Shown one piece after another: positions 40,133 to 49,508 of a stretch of 64,000 nt of DNA. This stretch comes from Cellulosimicrobium sp. ES-005. GTDB taxonomy: Bacteria > Actinomycetota > Actinomycetes > Actinomycetales > Cellulomonadaceae. The position numbers were made by a program, and so were the translations under genes. A model generated the notes under the pieces. That model had not been told where the DNA came from, searched no databases, and worked only from the letters and a program-made list of their open reading frames with translations. Each line of letters starts with the position of its first letter. The first letter of the stretch is position 1. The stretch covers positions 2,108,001 through 2,172,000 of the forward strand of contig NZ_CP159290.1 of the NCBI RefSeq assembly GCF_040448685.1. The letters run 5' to 3'.

Positions 40133-41244
40133 CGGGGACGACGGCGACGCGGCTGCGCCTTGTTGCCCAGGTGCTCGCCCGGCTGGAGCTGACGGTGACC
40201 CGCCACGCCCGCCGCGGCGAGCACGGCGTCGTCGTCCGACTCCTCGCCCGCGTCCGCGAGCCGCTCGGCGCGCAGCGCCTCGACCTTGCGCGTGTGCGCG
40301 GCGATCGCCGGCTCCCGCGTGCGGAGCCAGACCTCGAGCGGCGTCGCGAGGAAGATCGACGACGCGGTGCCCACGGCGATGCCGACGAAGAGCGAGAGCG
40401 AGATGTCCCGCAGCGTCCCCGCACCGAGGGCGAAGGCACCGATGAAGAGGATGCCCGCGACCGGGAGCAGCGCGACGACTCCGGTGTTGATCGACCGGAC
40501 GAGCGTCTGGTTCACACCGAGGTTGGCCCGCTCGGCGTAGGTGCTGCGGGTCTGGTCGAGGATGCCCGCCGTGTTCTCGCGGACCTTGTCGAAGACCACG
40601 ACCTTGTCGTACAGCGAGTAGCCCAGGATCGTGAGGAACCCGATGATCGTCGACGGCGTGACCTCCCACCCCACCGCGGCGTAGACGCCCGCCGAGATGA
40701 GCAGGTCGGCGAGCAGCGCGATGATCGCGGCGAGCGACATGCGCCAGGCGCGGAAGTAGATCGCCATGAAGACCGCGACCAGACCGATGAACACGACGAC
40801 GCCCCACAGCGCGCGCGACGACACGTCGGCGCCCCAGGTCGGGCCGACGAACGCGCTCGCGACCTCGTTCACGTCGACGCCGTAGGCGTCCGCCAGCGCC
40901 TGGCGCACCGCGTTGACCTGGTCCTCGTCGGCGAGCTCGGCGGTCTGGACGCGCAGCGCGCTCTCGCCGACGCTCGACACGCGCGGCTCGGCGTCGGGCG
41001 CGACCGAGTGCACGGCGTCGACGGCCGGCTCCTGTGACTTGTCCGTGATGCTCGTGACCGTGAACTCCGAGCCGCCGCGGAAGTCGAGACCCAGGTTGAG
41101 CCCCTGGACGGCGATCACGATGACGGACAGCAGGCTGAGGACGCCCACGACGATGAACCAGCGCTTGCGCTGCTGGACGATCGGGTAGGACTTGCGCCCC
41201 GTGTAGAGGTCGTTGCCCCACTGCGCGAAGCTACGGGCGGCCAT
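40129..41244 (-). CDS. secF: Protein translocase subunit SecF
   Basis: 371 residues. The SecD/F fold has the first helix near residues 32-52 ([20 protein letters not shown]), [12 protein letters not shown] just after it, an outside domain, and five further helices from about residue 140 (including the conserved [19 protein letters not shown] and the [13 protein letters not shown] segment). With SecD and YajC it uses proton flow to pull proteins through SecYEG. A charged cytoplasmic tail of about 70 residues follows. Its ATG overlaps the secD stop by one base. Confidence 0.96.
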   Translation of the reverse strand: MAARSFAQWGNDLYTGRKSYPIVQQRKRWFIVVGVLSLLSVIVIAVQGLNLGLDFRGGSEFTVTSITDKSQEPAVDAVHSVAPDAEPRVSSVGESALRVQTAELADEDQVNAVRQALADAYGVDVNEVASAFVGPTWGADVSSRALWGVVVFIGLVAVFMAIYFRAWRMSLAAIIALLADLLISAGVYAAVGWEVTPSTIIGFLTILGYSLYDKVVVFDKVRENTAGILDQTRSTYAERANLGVNQTLVRSINTGVVALLPVAGILFIGAFALGAGTLRDISLSLFVGIAVGTASSIFLATPLEVWLRTREPAIAAHTRKVEALRAERLADAGEESDDDAVLAAAGVAGHRQLQPGEHLGNKAQPRRRRPR

Positions 41245-43268
41245 CAGCGGTTCTCCTCGTTCTCACCGTCGATGGCGGACGGCGCGGCGTCCGCCGGCCC
41301 GTCCGTTCCACCGGGTGCCGGTTCCTGGGCGGCCGCGCGACGCTCGGCCGCGCGCCGCTCGGCGATCGTCAGTCGTCGTCCGTCCTCGGTGCGCGCCGGC
41401 GTCCGCGGGGCGGAGCCGGCGAGGACGAGCTCGTCCTCGCCCTTCGCACCGGTGGGCTCCTGCGCGGCCGTGGGGGTGCGACGGTCGGCGGGCTGACCCG
41501 GCCCGACCACCTTCCCCGCGCCCACGTAGCGCGGTCCGCGGGTCTGGAGCCGGTCCGGCGAGAGGCCCGACCACTTGTGCCCGTCCCGGAAGAACGGGAC
41601 GCGCGCGACGAGCTCCATCACCGGGTGCGTGAACCAGAAGACGACGGCGACGTCGATGATCGTCGTGAGACCGAGTGTGACGGCGAAGCCCTGGACGCCA
41701 CCCACCGCGAGGAAGTAGAGCACGATCGCGGAGATGAGGTTGACGGCCTTCGCGGCGAGGATCGTGCGGCGGGCACGCCCCCAGCCCTTGGAGACCGCCT
41801 GCTGGAGCGTGCGCCCGTCGCGCAGCTCGTCGCGGATACGTTCGAAGTACACGATGAACGAGTCCGCGGTGAAGCCGATCGCGACGATGAGGCCCGCGAC
41901 GCCCGCCAGGGAGAGCCGGTAGCCGATCCCCCATGACATGAGCGCGATGGTCAGGTAGGTGACCACGCCCGCCACGATGAGCGACGCGATGGTGAGGAAC
42001 CCGAGCATCCGGTACTGGAAGAGCGAGTAGATGAACACCAGCAGCAGACCGATGACTCCGGCGATGAGGCCCTTCTGGAGCTGCTCGCTGCCGAGCGTCG
42101 CCGAGATCTGCTCCTGGCTCTGCACCTCGAACGTCAGCGGGAGGGCGCCGAAGTTGAGCTGGTTGGCGAGCGTCGCGGCCGAGTCGCGCGTGAAGCTGCC
42201 GGAGATCTCCGCCTTGCCGTCGGGGATGACGGCCTGGGAGACCGGGGCGGAGATGACGAGCCCGTCGAGGACCATCGCGAACTGGTTCTGCGGGGCCGGC
42301 AGCGACGTGAGGCGCGTGGTGACCTCGCGGAACTCCTTGGTGCCCTCGGAGTCGAACTCGAGGTTGACGACCCACTCGTTCGTGACGACGCCGTTCTGCC
42401 CGACGCGCAGGCCGGAGTTCGCGTTCGAGATGTCGGTGCCCTCGATCTCGACTGGGCCGAGGATGTACTTGGCCGAGCCGTCGTCGGCGCACGAGACGAA
42501 CGCGGAGTCGGTCGGGCCGCTGTCGCCGCCGACCTGGTTCTCCGGCAGGGTGCAGTCGAGCGCGTCGAACTCCGCCTGCAGCTCCGGCGTGATCTGCGCC
42601 AGGTCGCTGGGGTTCTCCGGGCGGGTCGCCTCCGTGTCGGTCCCGGTCGTCGCGTCGTCGGCGGGGGCGTCCGTCGCCTCGTCCGCCGCGGGATCGGTGG
42701 CCTCGTCAGCAGCCGGGTCCGTGGCCTCGTCCGCCGCGGGGTCCGTCGCCTCGTCGGTCGCGGGGTCCGCGGACTCGGTCGCGGGGTCCGCGCTCTCCTC
42801 CGTCGCCGCCTCGTCGCCCGTCGCGTCCTCGGCGGGCGTCGCGGTCGGCATGCCGACCGCGAGGACCGGCCGGAACCGCATCTGCGCCGAGGCGCTGACG
42901 AGGTCGATCGTCTCCTGGGACGGCTGGCCCGGGATGCCGACGACGATCTTGTCGCGCCCCTGGCTCGTGATCTCCGTCTCGGAGACGCCCTGCGCGTCGA
43001 TGCGCTGGCGGATGACGTTGATCGCCTGGTTGATCGTCTCGGGGGTGACTGCGGACGCGTCCTCCGTCACGGGCTGCAGGACGATCTGCGTCCCGCCCTC
43101 GAGGTCGAGCGCGAGCGCAGGGGCGAAGGAGGCGCCTCCCGGGTTGTCCGCCGAGCGGCCGTCCGTCTTGGTCCCTGCGAAGAGCACGCCGAATAGGACG
43201 ACGCTCAGGAGCAGGAACAGGACGATCGTCCGGACGGGCCGGGAACGGCGCGTGCTGGAGTTGGCCAA
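41244..43268 (-). CDS. secD: Protein translocase subunit SecD with repeat-bearing insertion
   Basis: 674 residues. One N-terminal helix is followed by the P1 outside domain (APALALDLEGGTQIVLQPV at its start, GIPGQPSQETIDLVSASAQM), a long Asp/Ala/Thr/Glu insertion (about residues 140-215), then the second half of P1 (FAMVLDGLVISAPVSQAV). Five helices follow with AIGFTADSFIVYFERIRDELRDG, the SecD hallmark. The C-terminal tail of about 90 residues is charged. The insertion contains near-perfect 8-residue repeats. It works with SecF and YajC. No ribosome site is clear. Confidence 0.96.
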   Translation of the reverse strand: MANSSTRRSRPVRTIVLFLLLSVVLFGVLFAGTKTDGRSADNPGGASFAPALALDLEGGTQIVLQPVTEDASAVTPETINQAINVIRQRIDAQGVSETEITSQGRDKIVVGIPGQPSQETIDLVSASAQMRFRPVLAVGMPTATPAEDATGDEAATEESADPATESADPATDEATDPAADEATDPAADEATDPAADEATDAPADDATTGTDTEATRPENPSDLAQITPELQAEFDALDCTLPENQVGGDSGPTDSAFVSCADDGSAKYILGPVEIEGTDISNANSGLRVGQNGVVTNEWVVNLEFDSEGTKEFREVTTRLTSLPAPQNQFAMVLDGLVISAPVSQAVIPDGKAEISGSFTRDSAATLANQLNFGALPLTFEVQSQEQISATLGSEQLQKGLIAGVIGLLLVFIYSLFQYRMLGFLTIASLIVAGVVTYLTIALMSWGIGYRLSLAGVAGLIVAIGFTADSFIVYFERIRDELRDGRTLQQAVSKGWGRARRTILAAKAVNLISAIVLYFLAVGGVQGFAVTLGLTTIIDVAVVFWFTHPVMELVARVPFFRDGHKWSGLSPDRLQTRGPRYVGAGKVVGPGQPADRRTPTAAQEPTGAKGEDELVLAGSAPRTPARTEDGRRLTIAERRAAERRAAAQEPAPGGTDGPADAAPSAIDGENEENR
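42649..42796 (-). repeat. 24-bp tandem repeats inside secD
   Basis: About four to six copies of a 24-bp unit (minus-strand reading DEATDPAA or close variants ADPATESA, DEATDAPA) lie head to tail in the outside domain of SecD. The central copies differ at only a few third-codon positions, so the array is recent and can vary by slippage without breaking the frame. The peptide is acidic, probably disordered and extracytoplasmic. Confidence 0.85.
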
Positions 43269-43346
43269 CTGTCTGTCTCTTCTCGTGCGGTCGGCCGGGA
43301 GGCCGACCAGGTCAGGCGCCGGTCGCTCGGGGCGACCGGCGCACGG

Positions 43347-43796
43347 TCACTTGCTCTCGGTGCCTTCGTCGCGACGGTCACGGTCCTTGTCCGTGGGCCC
43401 GCCGGTCAGGCCGGACAGGTCGTCGGGGACGACGAGGTCGTCGACGTCCTCCTTGGACCCGGACGGCGCGCTGCCGTAGAGCGCGTCGCCGTCGGTCGCC
43501 TCGTCGGACGCCGACTCCTCCTCCTCGGGCTCGACCGGCGGGTCGACGAGCTTCGCGATGGCGGCCCGGAGCCACCGGGACTGGTTGCCCGGCGTCGACT
43601 CGATCGTGATGACGTCGGCGTCCTCGTCGACGTCGACGATCGTGCCGAACATGCCGGAACCCGTCATCACCTCCTGCCCGGGGGCGAGGTTCGCCCGGAA
43701 GTTCTGGGCCTCGCGCTGCTGCTTGCGGGTGCGGCTGGTCATGAGGAACATCGCGCCCGCCGCGAGGGCGAGGATGAGGATGAAGCTGATATCCAT
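43347..43796 (-). CDS. yajC: Preprotein translocase subunit YajC
   Basis: 149 residues. A single N-terminal helix (DISFILILALAAGAMFLM) is followed by TSRTRKQQREAQNFRANLAPGQ and MTGSGMFGTIVDVDEDAD, the YajC core. A 55-residue acidic tail, rich in Glu, Asp and Ser, is an actinobacterial addition. It heads the yajC-secD-secF-apt transcription unit and has a good promoter upstream. The ATG has only a weak ribosome site. Confidence 0.92.
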   Translation of the reverse strand: MDISFILILALAAGAMFLMTSRTRKQQREAQNFRANLAPGQEVMTGSGMFGTIVDVDEDADVITIESTPGNQSRWLRAAIAKLVDPPVEPEEEESASDEATDGDALYGSAPSGSKEDVDDLVVPDDLSGLTGGPTDKDRDRRDEGTESK

Positions 43797-43836
43797 GACG
43801 GAGTCTCGTGTCCTGTTCTGTGCGGGATCTGCGCGC

Positions 43837-43865
43837 AGTCTAGGCGTGCGCGCACGGTTCACCAA
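43837..43865 (-). promoter_or_regulatory. Promoter of the yajC-secD-secF-apt operon
   Basis: On the minus strand TTGGTG (43860-43865), a 17-base spacer and TAGACT (43837-43842) predict a start near 43830, about 35 bases before the yajC ATG. This separates the sec genes from ruvB transcription. Confidence 0.55.
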
Positions 43866-44005
43866 CGAGCCGTCCCGCCGGGGAGTTCCGCCCGCTCGGG
43901 CCCCACCCATTCTAGGACCACGTTCGGCGCACCTGTGACCGTCGTCACGGGACGCGCGCCGGACGCGCGGACGGGCTCGCCTCCGGGCTCCCGACGGGAC
44001 CGCCG

Positions 44006-45082
44006 TCAGGCGTCGAACAGGGTGCCGCCCTCGCGCGGCGGCGTGAGCCCCAGGTGCGCCCAGGCGGCGGGCGTCGCGACCCGGCCCCGGGGAGTCCGTC
44101 CGATCAGACCTTCGCGCACCAGGTACGGCTCGGCGACCGTCTCGACCGTCTCCGCCTCCTCGCCGACCGTCACGGCGAGCGTCGTCAGCCCGACCGGGCC
44201 GCCGTTGAAGCGCGTGCACAGGGCCGTCAGGACCGCCCGGTCGAGGCGGTCCAGGCCGATGGGGTCCACCTCGTAGACCTCGAGCGCTGCGCGCGCGGCC
44301 GCGAGGTCCATGCTCCCGTCGCCGCGGACCTGCGCCCAGTCGCGCACGCGCCGCAGCAGGCGGTTGGCGATGCGGGGCGTGCCCCGCGAGCGACCGGCGA
44401 TCTCGCGCGCGGCGTCCGGGTCGAGCACGACGCCGAGCAGCCCGGCGGACCGGGAGAGCACGCGCTCGAGCTCCTCGCTCGAGTAGAAGTCGAGGTGCCC
44501 GGTGAACCCGAACCGGTCGCGCAGCGGCGCCGGCAGCAGGCCCGCGCGCGTCGTGGCACCGACGGCGGTGAAGGGCGGCAGCGAGAGCGGGATCGCGCTC
44601 GCGCCCGCGCCCTTGCCCACGACGACGTCGACCCGGAAGTCCTCCATCGCCATGTAGAGGAGCTCCTCCGCGGGCCGCGCGAGGCGGTGGATCTCGTCGA
44701 TGAAGAGCACCTCGCCCTCCTCGAGCGAGGACAGGACGGCCGCGAGGTCCCCGGCGTGCTGGATCGCCGGCCCGGACGTGACGCGCAGCGACGTCCCGAG
44801 CTCCGCCGCGATGATCATGGCGAGCGTCGTCTTCCCGAGCCCGGGTGGCCCGGACAGCAGCACGTGGTCCGGCGAGCTCCCGCGGGCGAGCGCGGCCTGG
44901 AGCACGAGCGAGAGCTGGTCGCGCACGACGGCCTGCCCGACGAACTCCTCGAGCCTGCGGGGGCGCAGCGCCGCCTCGGCGGCGCGCTCGAGGTCGTCCG
45001 CTCCCGCCGCGACGATCCGCTCGGACGAGAACGTGCCGTCCCCGCCGAAGCCGTCCACGCCCACCTGGTCGAAGTTCGCCAC
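44006..45082 (-). CDS. ruvB: Holliday junction branch-migration helicase RuvB
   Basis: 358 residues. AAA+ helicase with [20 protein letters not shown] (Walker A), [20 protein letters not shown] (Walker B), [20 protein letters not shown] (sensor and arginine finger) and a winged-helix domain near the C terminus with [17 protein letters not shown]. It drives branch migration with RuvA. It starts 2 bases after the ruvA stop, so the two are translated together. It shares the SOS-like control proposed for ruvA. Confidence 0.97.
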   Translation of the reverse strand: MANFDQVGVDGFGGDGTFSSERIVAAGADDLERAAEAALRPRRLEEFVGQAVVRDQLSLVLQAALARGSSPDHVLLSGPPGLGKTTLAMIIAAELGTSLRVTSGPAIQHAGDLAAVLSSLEEGEVLFIDEIHRLARPAEELLYMAMEDFRVDVVVGKGAGASAIPLSLPPFTAVGATTRAGLLPAPLRDRFGFTGHLDFYSSEELERVLSRSAGLLGVVLDPDAAREIAGRSRGTPRIANRLLRRVRDWAQVRGDGSMDLAAARAALEVYEVDPIGLDRLDRAVLTALCTRFNGGPVGLTTLAVTVGEEAETVETVAEPYLVREGLIGRTPRGRVATPAAWAHLGLTPPREGGTLFDA

Positions 45083-45084
45083 GG

Positions 45085-45723
45085 TCAGCCCCTCGGTCCG
45101 CCGAGGACGCGCAGCGCGGCACGCAGCGCGCCGGCCACGTCGGGCGCCTCGACGACGTCGACACCGGCCTCGGCGAGGACGGTGGAGACGGCGTCGTCCG
45201 CGGCCTTGAGGTTCCAGCCGAGCCCGACGAGCGCCTCGACCACCTGGTCCCGACGGTCGTCGACCGGGCGCGGGCCGGTCCCGGTGGCCGGCGCGCCCGC
45301 CCCGGGGGCGTCGGCCCCGGTGGGCGGCCCGAGCTTGTCGCCCAGCTCGAGCGCGATCCGCTGCGCGCCCTTGGTGCCGATGCCGGGGACACGCACCAGG
45401 GCGGCGATGTCGCCACCTCCCACGGCGCGTCGCAGGGCGTCGGGCGTGTGCACCGCGAGCATCGCGAGCGCGAGCCGCGGCCCGACGCCGCTGACGGTCT
45501 GGACGGTCTCGAAGACGGTCCGCTCGTCGTCGTCGGCGAACCCGTAGAGGGTGAAGGAGTCCTCGCGGACCACGAGGCTCGTCGCGAGCCGAGCGTCCTC
45601 GCCCACGCGCAGGCCCGCGAGGGTCGCCGGCGTGGCGTGCACGAGGTAGCCCACTCCCCCGACCTCGAGCACGGCGCGGTCGAGCTGGACGCTCGCCACG
45701 ACTCCGCTCAGCGACGCGATCAC
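45085..45723 (-). CDS. ruvA: Holliday junction DNA-binding protein RuvA
   Basis: 212 residues. The N-terminal OB domain begins [26 protein letters not shown], followed by two helix-hairpin-helix motifs ([15 protein letters not shown] and [16 protein letters not shown]), a linker rich in Pro/Gly, and domain III ([18 protein letters not shown]), which contacts RuvB. It tetramerises on four-way junctions. It is separated from ruvC by 155 bases that hold an SOS-like box, so it may start its own transcript. Confidence 0.96.
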   Translation of the reverse strand: MIASLSGVVASVQLDRAVLEVGGVGYLVHATPATLAGLRVGEDARLATSLVVREDSFTLYGFADDDERTVFETVQTVSGVGPRLALAMLAVHTPDALRRAVGGGDIAALVRVPGIGTKGAQRIALELGDKLGPPTGADAPGAGAPATGTGPRPVDDRRDQVVEALVGLGWNLKAADDAVSTVLAEAGVDVVEAPDVAGALRAALRVLGGPRG

Positions 45724-45807
45724 CCAGGCTCCTCTCCCGGTCGGCTCCGCCGACCTGGTCCGATGGTCCGCCGGCGCGACGACCGCGGACGGCGCCGAGA
45801 AGGTGTG

Positions 45808-45823
45808 TCGAACACCCGTACGA
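45808..45823. promoter_or_regulatory. SOS-like (LexA) box upstream of ruvA
   Basis: TCGAAC-ACCC-GTACGA differs from the TCGAAC-N4-GTTCGA consensus at one base. It lies 85 bases before the ruvA start. A TAGAGT on the minus strand at 45832-45837 could be a -10 just ahead of it. Together they suggest damage induction of ruvAB apart from ruvC. Confidence 0.6.
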
Positions 45824-45878
45824 CCGCGGTCACTCTAGCAAGGTGCGCCCACGCCCCGGCCGACCGACACGGGCGCCG

Positions 45879-46448
45879 TCAGCGCGGTGCCCGCCGGGCC
45901 TTCGCCGCGTGCTCGGCCGCGGCCCAGGCACGCTGCGCCGGCGTCAGCTCGTGCCGCTCGCCGCCCTGGAGCGCGCCCGAGGGTCGCCACAGGTGGCAGA
46001 TCGCGAGCGCGAGCGCGTCGGCGGCGTCCGCGGGCCTCGGCGGCTCCGCGAGCCCCAGGATGCTCGCGACCATGCGCTGGACCTGCTCCTTGCCCGCGCG
46101 CCCGCTCCCCGTGACCGCAGCCTTGACCTCGGACGGCGTGTGCAGCGCGACGGGGACGCCCCGCTTTGCCGCGCCGACCATCGCGAGACCCGCGGCCTGG
46201 GCCGTGCCCATCACGGTCCCGACGTTGTGCTGGGCGAACACGCGCTCGACCGCGACGACGTCCGGAACGTGCTCGTCGAACCACGCGTCGAGCCGCTCCG
46301 CGATCCGCAGCAGCCGCAGGTCCACGCTGAGGTCCGGGTCCGTCCGGATCACGCCGACGGCCACGAGCTCGGCCCGCCGCCCCCGCGCGGAGTCCACCAC
46401 CCCGACGCCGCACCGGGTCAGCCCAGGATCCACACCGAGAACGCGCAC
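45879..46448 (-). CDS. ruvC: Holliday junction endonuclease RuvC
   Basis: 189 residues from a GTG with GGGAGG about 8 bases upstream. RNase-H-like fold with the acidic active site visible: [12 protein letters not shown] (first Asp), [11 protein letters not shown] (Glu), and [16 protein letters not shown] (last Asp pair). It cuts four-way junctions symmetrically after RuvAB migration. A 97-bp inverted-repeat element separates it from yebC upstream. The reading frame is open further upstream, but family similarity starts at this codon. Confidence 0.95.
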   Translation of the reverse strand: MRVLGVDPGLTRCGVGVVDSARGRRAELVAVGVIRTDPDLSVDLRLLRIAERLDAWFDEHVPDVVAVERVFAQHNVGTVMGTAQAAGLAMVGAAKRGVPVALHTPSEVKAAVTGSGRAGKEQVQRMVASILGLAEPPRPADAADALALAICHLWRPSGALQGGERHELTPAQRAWAAAEHAAKARRAPR

Positions 46449-46521
46449 CCCGCTAGCCTCCCACGAGCCGACGACGGAACCTCGGCGCCTCGCGGGCACG
46501 CACCGAGGTGAGCCGACACCG

Positions 46522-46618
46522 GCGGGGTGGGTGGGACGCGCGCGGTCGTGGCGGGCCTGGCGGGAGCCGCGAGGGACGAGCGGCGGATGGTAGACCGCGC
46601 GCGTCCCACCCACCCCGC
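46522..46618. repeat. 97-bp element with perfect 26-bp inverted repeats between yebC and ruvC
   Basis: The left arm 46522-46547 and right arm 46593-46618 are exact reverse complements over 26 bases, beginning GCGGGGTGGGTGGGACG. They enclose 45 bases with no further strong symmetry. Nothing else in the window matches the arms. The stem is longer than a normal terminator stem, and the loop is large. It could be a small non-autonomous repeat, or a terminator/attenuator that separates ruvC from yebC. Confidence 0.8.
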
Positions 46619-46658
46619 ACCCAGGGCGACCAGACCTCACCTCGGGCGAACCCAGCGG

Positions 46659-47420
46659 TCAGTCGTCGTTCTCGAGCTCCGCCATGACCTCGTCCGACGC
46701 GTCGAAGTTCGCGTAGACGTTCTGCACGTCGTCGCTGTCCTCGAGCGCGTCGATGAGGCGCAGGATCTTGCGCGCGCCGTCGGCGTCGACCTCGACCTCC
46801 ATGGACGGGTGCCAGATCGAGTCGGCGGAGTCGTACTCGAGCCCCGCCTCCTGGATCGCCGTGCGCACGGCGACGAGGTCGCTCGCCTCGCACAGGACCT
46901 CGATGACCTCGCCGGAGTCGGTGACCTCCTCGGCGCCCGCCTCGAGCGCGGCGAGCATGACGTCGTCCTCGGTCACGCCGTCCGCCTTCGGCACGACGAC
47001 GAGGCCCTTGCGCGAGAAGAGGTAGGACACGGAGCCCGGGTCGGCGAGGTTGCCGCCGTTGCGGCTGAACGCGAGGCGGACCTCGGAGGCCGCCCGGTTC
47101 TTGTTGTCGGTGAGGCACTCGACCAGGACGGCGATGCCGTTGGGGCCGTAGCCCTCGTACATGATCGTCTGGTAGTCGACGGCGTCGGCGCCCGTGCCGG
47201 ACCCGCGCTTGACGGCGCGGTCGATGTTGTCGTTGGGGACCGACGACTTCTTCGCCTTCTGGATGGCGTCGAACAGCGTCGGGTTGCCCGCGGGGTCACC
47301 GCCGCCGGTGCGCGCCGCGACCTCGATGTTCTTGATGAGCTTCGCGAAGAGCTTGCCGCGCTTGGCGTCGATGGCCGCCTTCTTGTGCTTGGTCGTGGCC
47401 CACTTGGAGTGCCCTGACAT
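46659..47420 (-). CDS. yebC: YebC/PmpR-family DNA-binding or translation factor (DUF28)
   Basis: 253 residues starting [23 protein letters not shown], the unmistakable YebC opening. [35 protein letters not shown] and [18 protein letters not shown] are the other conserved blocks. YebC proteins were annotated as transcription regulators; related members have more recently been linked to relief of ribosome stalling. It sits between pdxT and ruvC as in many actinobacteria. Ribosome site GGGGTAGGA is present. Confidence 0.95.
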   Translation of the reverse strand: MSGHSKWATTKHKKAAIDAKRGKLFAKLIKNIEVAARTGGGDPAGNPTLFDAIQKAKKSSVPNDNIDRAVKRGSGTGADAVDYQTIMYEGYGPNGIAVLVECLTDNKNRAASEVRLAFSRNGGNLADPGSVSYLFSRKGLVVVPKADGVTEDDVMLAALEAGAEEVTDSGEVIEVLCEASDLVAVRTAIQEAGLEYDSADSIWHPSMEVEVDADGARKILRLIDALEDSDDVQNVYANFDASDEVMAELENDD

Positions 47421-47426
47421 GCGTTC

Positions 47427-48077
47427 CTACCCCTTCGCGATTCTGACGAACAGCTCGTGCACGCGCGCGTCCCCGGAGATCTCCGGGTGGAACGAGGTGG
47501 CGAGCAGCGATCCCTGCTGGACTGCGACGATCCTACCGGCGGCGGCCGCGGGGATGCCGGGCGCCTCGTGATCGGGGATGCGCGCGAGCACGTCGACGCC
47601 CGGGCCGACCTCCTCGACCCACGGCGCGCGGATGAACACCGCGTGCACGGTGCCCGCCCCCTCGGCCCCGGCGCGACCGCCGTCCTGGGGGGCGATGCCG
47701 GCGAACGCGAGGTCGGTCTCGAACGAGTCGACCTGCCGGCCAAAGGCGTTGCGCCGGACCGTCACGTCGAGCCCGCCGATGGTCCGCTGGTCGGCCGTGC
47801 CGCCGAGGATGCGGTCCGCGAGCAGGATCATGCCGGCGCACGAGCCGTAGACCGGCAGGCCCTCGGCGATGCGTGCGCGCAGCGGCTCGTCGAGCTCGAA
47901 GATCCGCAGGAGCTTCTCGATGGTGGTCGACTCGCCCCCGGGGAGCACGAGCCCGTCGACCGCGGCGAGCTCCTCGGGGCGCCGCACGCCGACCGTGCGC
48001 GCGCCGGCGGCCTCGAGCGCGGCGCGGTGCTCGCGCACGTCGCCCTGCAGCGCCAGGACTCCGATCGTGGTCGTCAC
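47427..48077 (-). CDS. pdxT: Pyridoxal 5'-phosphate synthase glutaminase subunit
   Basis: 216 residues from a GTG; TATCAT and 8 bases precede it, so the message may be leaderless. The class I glutaminase triad is visible: Cys in [12 protein letters not shown], and His and Glu in [21 protein letters not shown] and [11 protein letters not shown] are family marks. It releases ammonia for PdxS. About 20 residues of extra Gly/Ala sequence ([11 protein letters not shown]) form an insertion near residue 155. pdxS lies about 1.4 kb away with two genes between. Confidence 0.95.
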   Translation of the reverse strand: MTTTIGVLALQGDVREHRAALEAAGARTVGVRRPEELAAVDGLVLPGGESTTIEKLLRIFELDEPLRARIAEGLPVYGSCAGMILLADRILGGTADQRTIGGLDVTVRRNAFGRQVDSFETDLAFAGIAPQDGGRAGAEGAGTVHAVFIRAPWVEEVGPGVDVLARIPDHEAPGIPAAAAGRIVAVQQGSLLATSFHPEISGDARVHELFVRIAKG

Positions 48078-48140
48078 GAACGGGAATGATACGTCCGTCG
48101 CCGCCCGCACCCCGCCACACCGGTTGCTAGCCTCGCCGTC

Positions 48141-48830
48141 GTGACCACTCCGCCCGGCCCCGGACCGACACCGCCGTATCCTGCCCAGCCGCCGTCCGGG
48201 TATCCCGGTCCTTCGGTCCCGTACCCCGGTCTCCCGCCCCGTCCGCCGCGGAGCACGCGCGGCGCGACGGTCCTGATCGTGGTCGGCGCGGTCCTGCTGG
48301 CGGTCGCGCTCGTCGCCGGCGTCCTGGGCGCCACGACCTTCCTGCGGGCGCTGCCGACGGGCGTCGTCGACAGCACGGGCGCCCCCGGCTCGGCCGCGCT
48401 CGCCTCCGGCGACGTCCCGGGCGAGGCGGACGTCGCGCTCTCGGGCGGTCGACCGTTCAGCGTGTGGGCGGTCGTGCCGATCGGCGCCGAGGGATTCGAC
48501 GCCGACGACGTCACCGTGACCTGCCCCGACGGCGACCTCGACGTGCGGCACCCCTCCGTCTCCGGGAGCTCCGGCTTCGGCTCGCACGAGGCGACGACCG
48601 TCGCCGAGGTGACCTCGCCGTCGGCCCAGACGTGCACCGTGGCCGTCGCCCAGGGCGACGCGTCCCCCGGGGCGACGTTCGTCGTCACCGAGGGCTGGCG
48701 GTTCGGCGAGTTCTTCGCGACGGTCGGCGGCACGATCCTGCTGTGGTTCGTCGCGATCGGCGGGGCGGTCCTCGGTCTGGGGCTCCTCGTCGGCGGGATC
48801 GTGTGGCGGGTCGTCGCCCGTCGTCCGTAG
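48141..48830 (+). CDS. Proline-rich membrane protein of unknown function
   Basis: 229 residues; GTG start with TAGCCT 7 bases upstream (leaderless). The first 40 residues are Pro/Gly/Tyr-rich and cytoplasmic. One helix ([20 protein letters not shown]) follows, then an outside region of about 120 residues with two cysteines (CPDGD and QTCTVAV), which may pair, and a final hydrophobic stretch (residues 195-224). I do not recognise the outside domain. It is divergent from pdxT and shares a 63-base promoter region with it. Confidence 0.7.
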   Translation: MTTPPGPGPTPPYPAQPPSGYPGPSVPYPGLPPRPPRSTRGATVLIVVGAVLLAVALVAGVLGATTFLRALPTGVVDSTGAPGSAALASGDVPGEADVALSGGRPFSVWAVVPIGAEGFDADDVTVTCPDGDLDVRHPSVSGSSGFGSHEATTVAEVTSPSAQTCTVAVAQGDASPGATFVVTEGWRFGEFFATVGGTILLWFVAIGGAVLGLGLLVGGIVWRVVARRP

Positions 48831-48882
48831 CACCGGGCAGGCACTCGCGCGCCGCGGCGGGACTGCCGCGTCGGCCCGGACC

Positions 48883-49446
48883 TCAGTCCTCGCGAGCTGT
48901 CCCGAGGTGGTGCGTGACGCCGTCCCACCCGCGCAGCAGCGGCGCGACGAGGTCGGCCAGGCCCTCGGGGAACACCTCGATCTCGACGCCGCGCAGGTCG
49001 TCGAGCGACCACCAGCGCATCTCGTCGACGACGTCGTGCTCGACGTCGGTCCACCCGTCCCGGCTCAGCTCGCCGCGGGCGGTGGTGCCGTCCGTGCGCG
49101 CGAGGTAGAGCACCTCGTCCTGGCGGCAGTGCCGGCGGTAGAAGTCGAAGATCGCGCTGCGCGTGTAGACCGGACCCACGAGCGCGTCCGGGTCGAGCCG
49201 GATCCCGGTCTCCTCGTGGACCTCGCGCAGCGCCGCGTCGCGGTCGCTCTCACCGGGGTCGACGCCCCCGCCGATGGTGAACCACCACGAGCGCTCGGGC
49301 TGGTCCACGTCGTGCCCGCGGGCCAGGAGGATCCGGTCGGCGTCGTCGAGGAGCAGGACGCGGGCGCCCCGACGGAAGTAGAGCCCGTCGTCCCCGAGAA
49401 CCCAGTCGGGTCCCAGGGACGACGGCGCTCCGGCGGCCTCGGCCAT
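48883..49446 (-). CDS. Nudix hydrolase
   Basis: 187 residues. The Nudix box is complete: [24 protein letters not shown] at about residues 59-82 (G-x5-E-x7-R-E-U-x-E-E-x-G). WWFTIGGG precedes it and [13 protein letters not shown] follows in the usual place. It hydrolyses a nucleoside diphosphate linked to another moiety; the substrate cannot be told. It stands between pdxS and the membrane gene, 62 bases from pdxS on the same strand, so the two may be cotranscribed. Confidence 0.85.
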   Translation of the reverse strand: MAEAAGAPSSLGPDWVLGDDGLYFRRGARVLLLDDADRILLARGHDVDQPERSWWFTIGGGVDPGESDRDAALREVHEETGIRLDPDALVGPVYTRSAIFDFYRRHCRQDEVLYLARTDGTTARGELSRDGWTDVEHDVVDEMRWWSLDDLRGVEIEVFPEGLADLVAPLLRGWDGVTHHLGTARED

Positions 49447-49508
49447 GCGCGCGCGTCAGCCGTCCGTCGCCGGCACTGCGACGGACGGCAGGCCCGTGGC
49501 GCGCTCCG

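Noticed and set aside
46522-46618. tRNA or other small RNA gene
   Set aside because: The arms are a simple perfect palindrome with no cloverleaf or conserved tRNA text.
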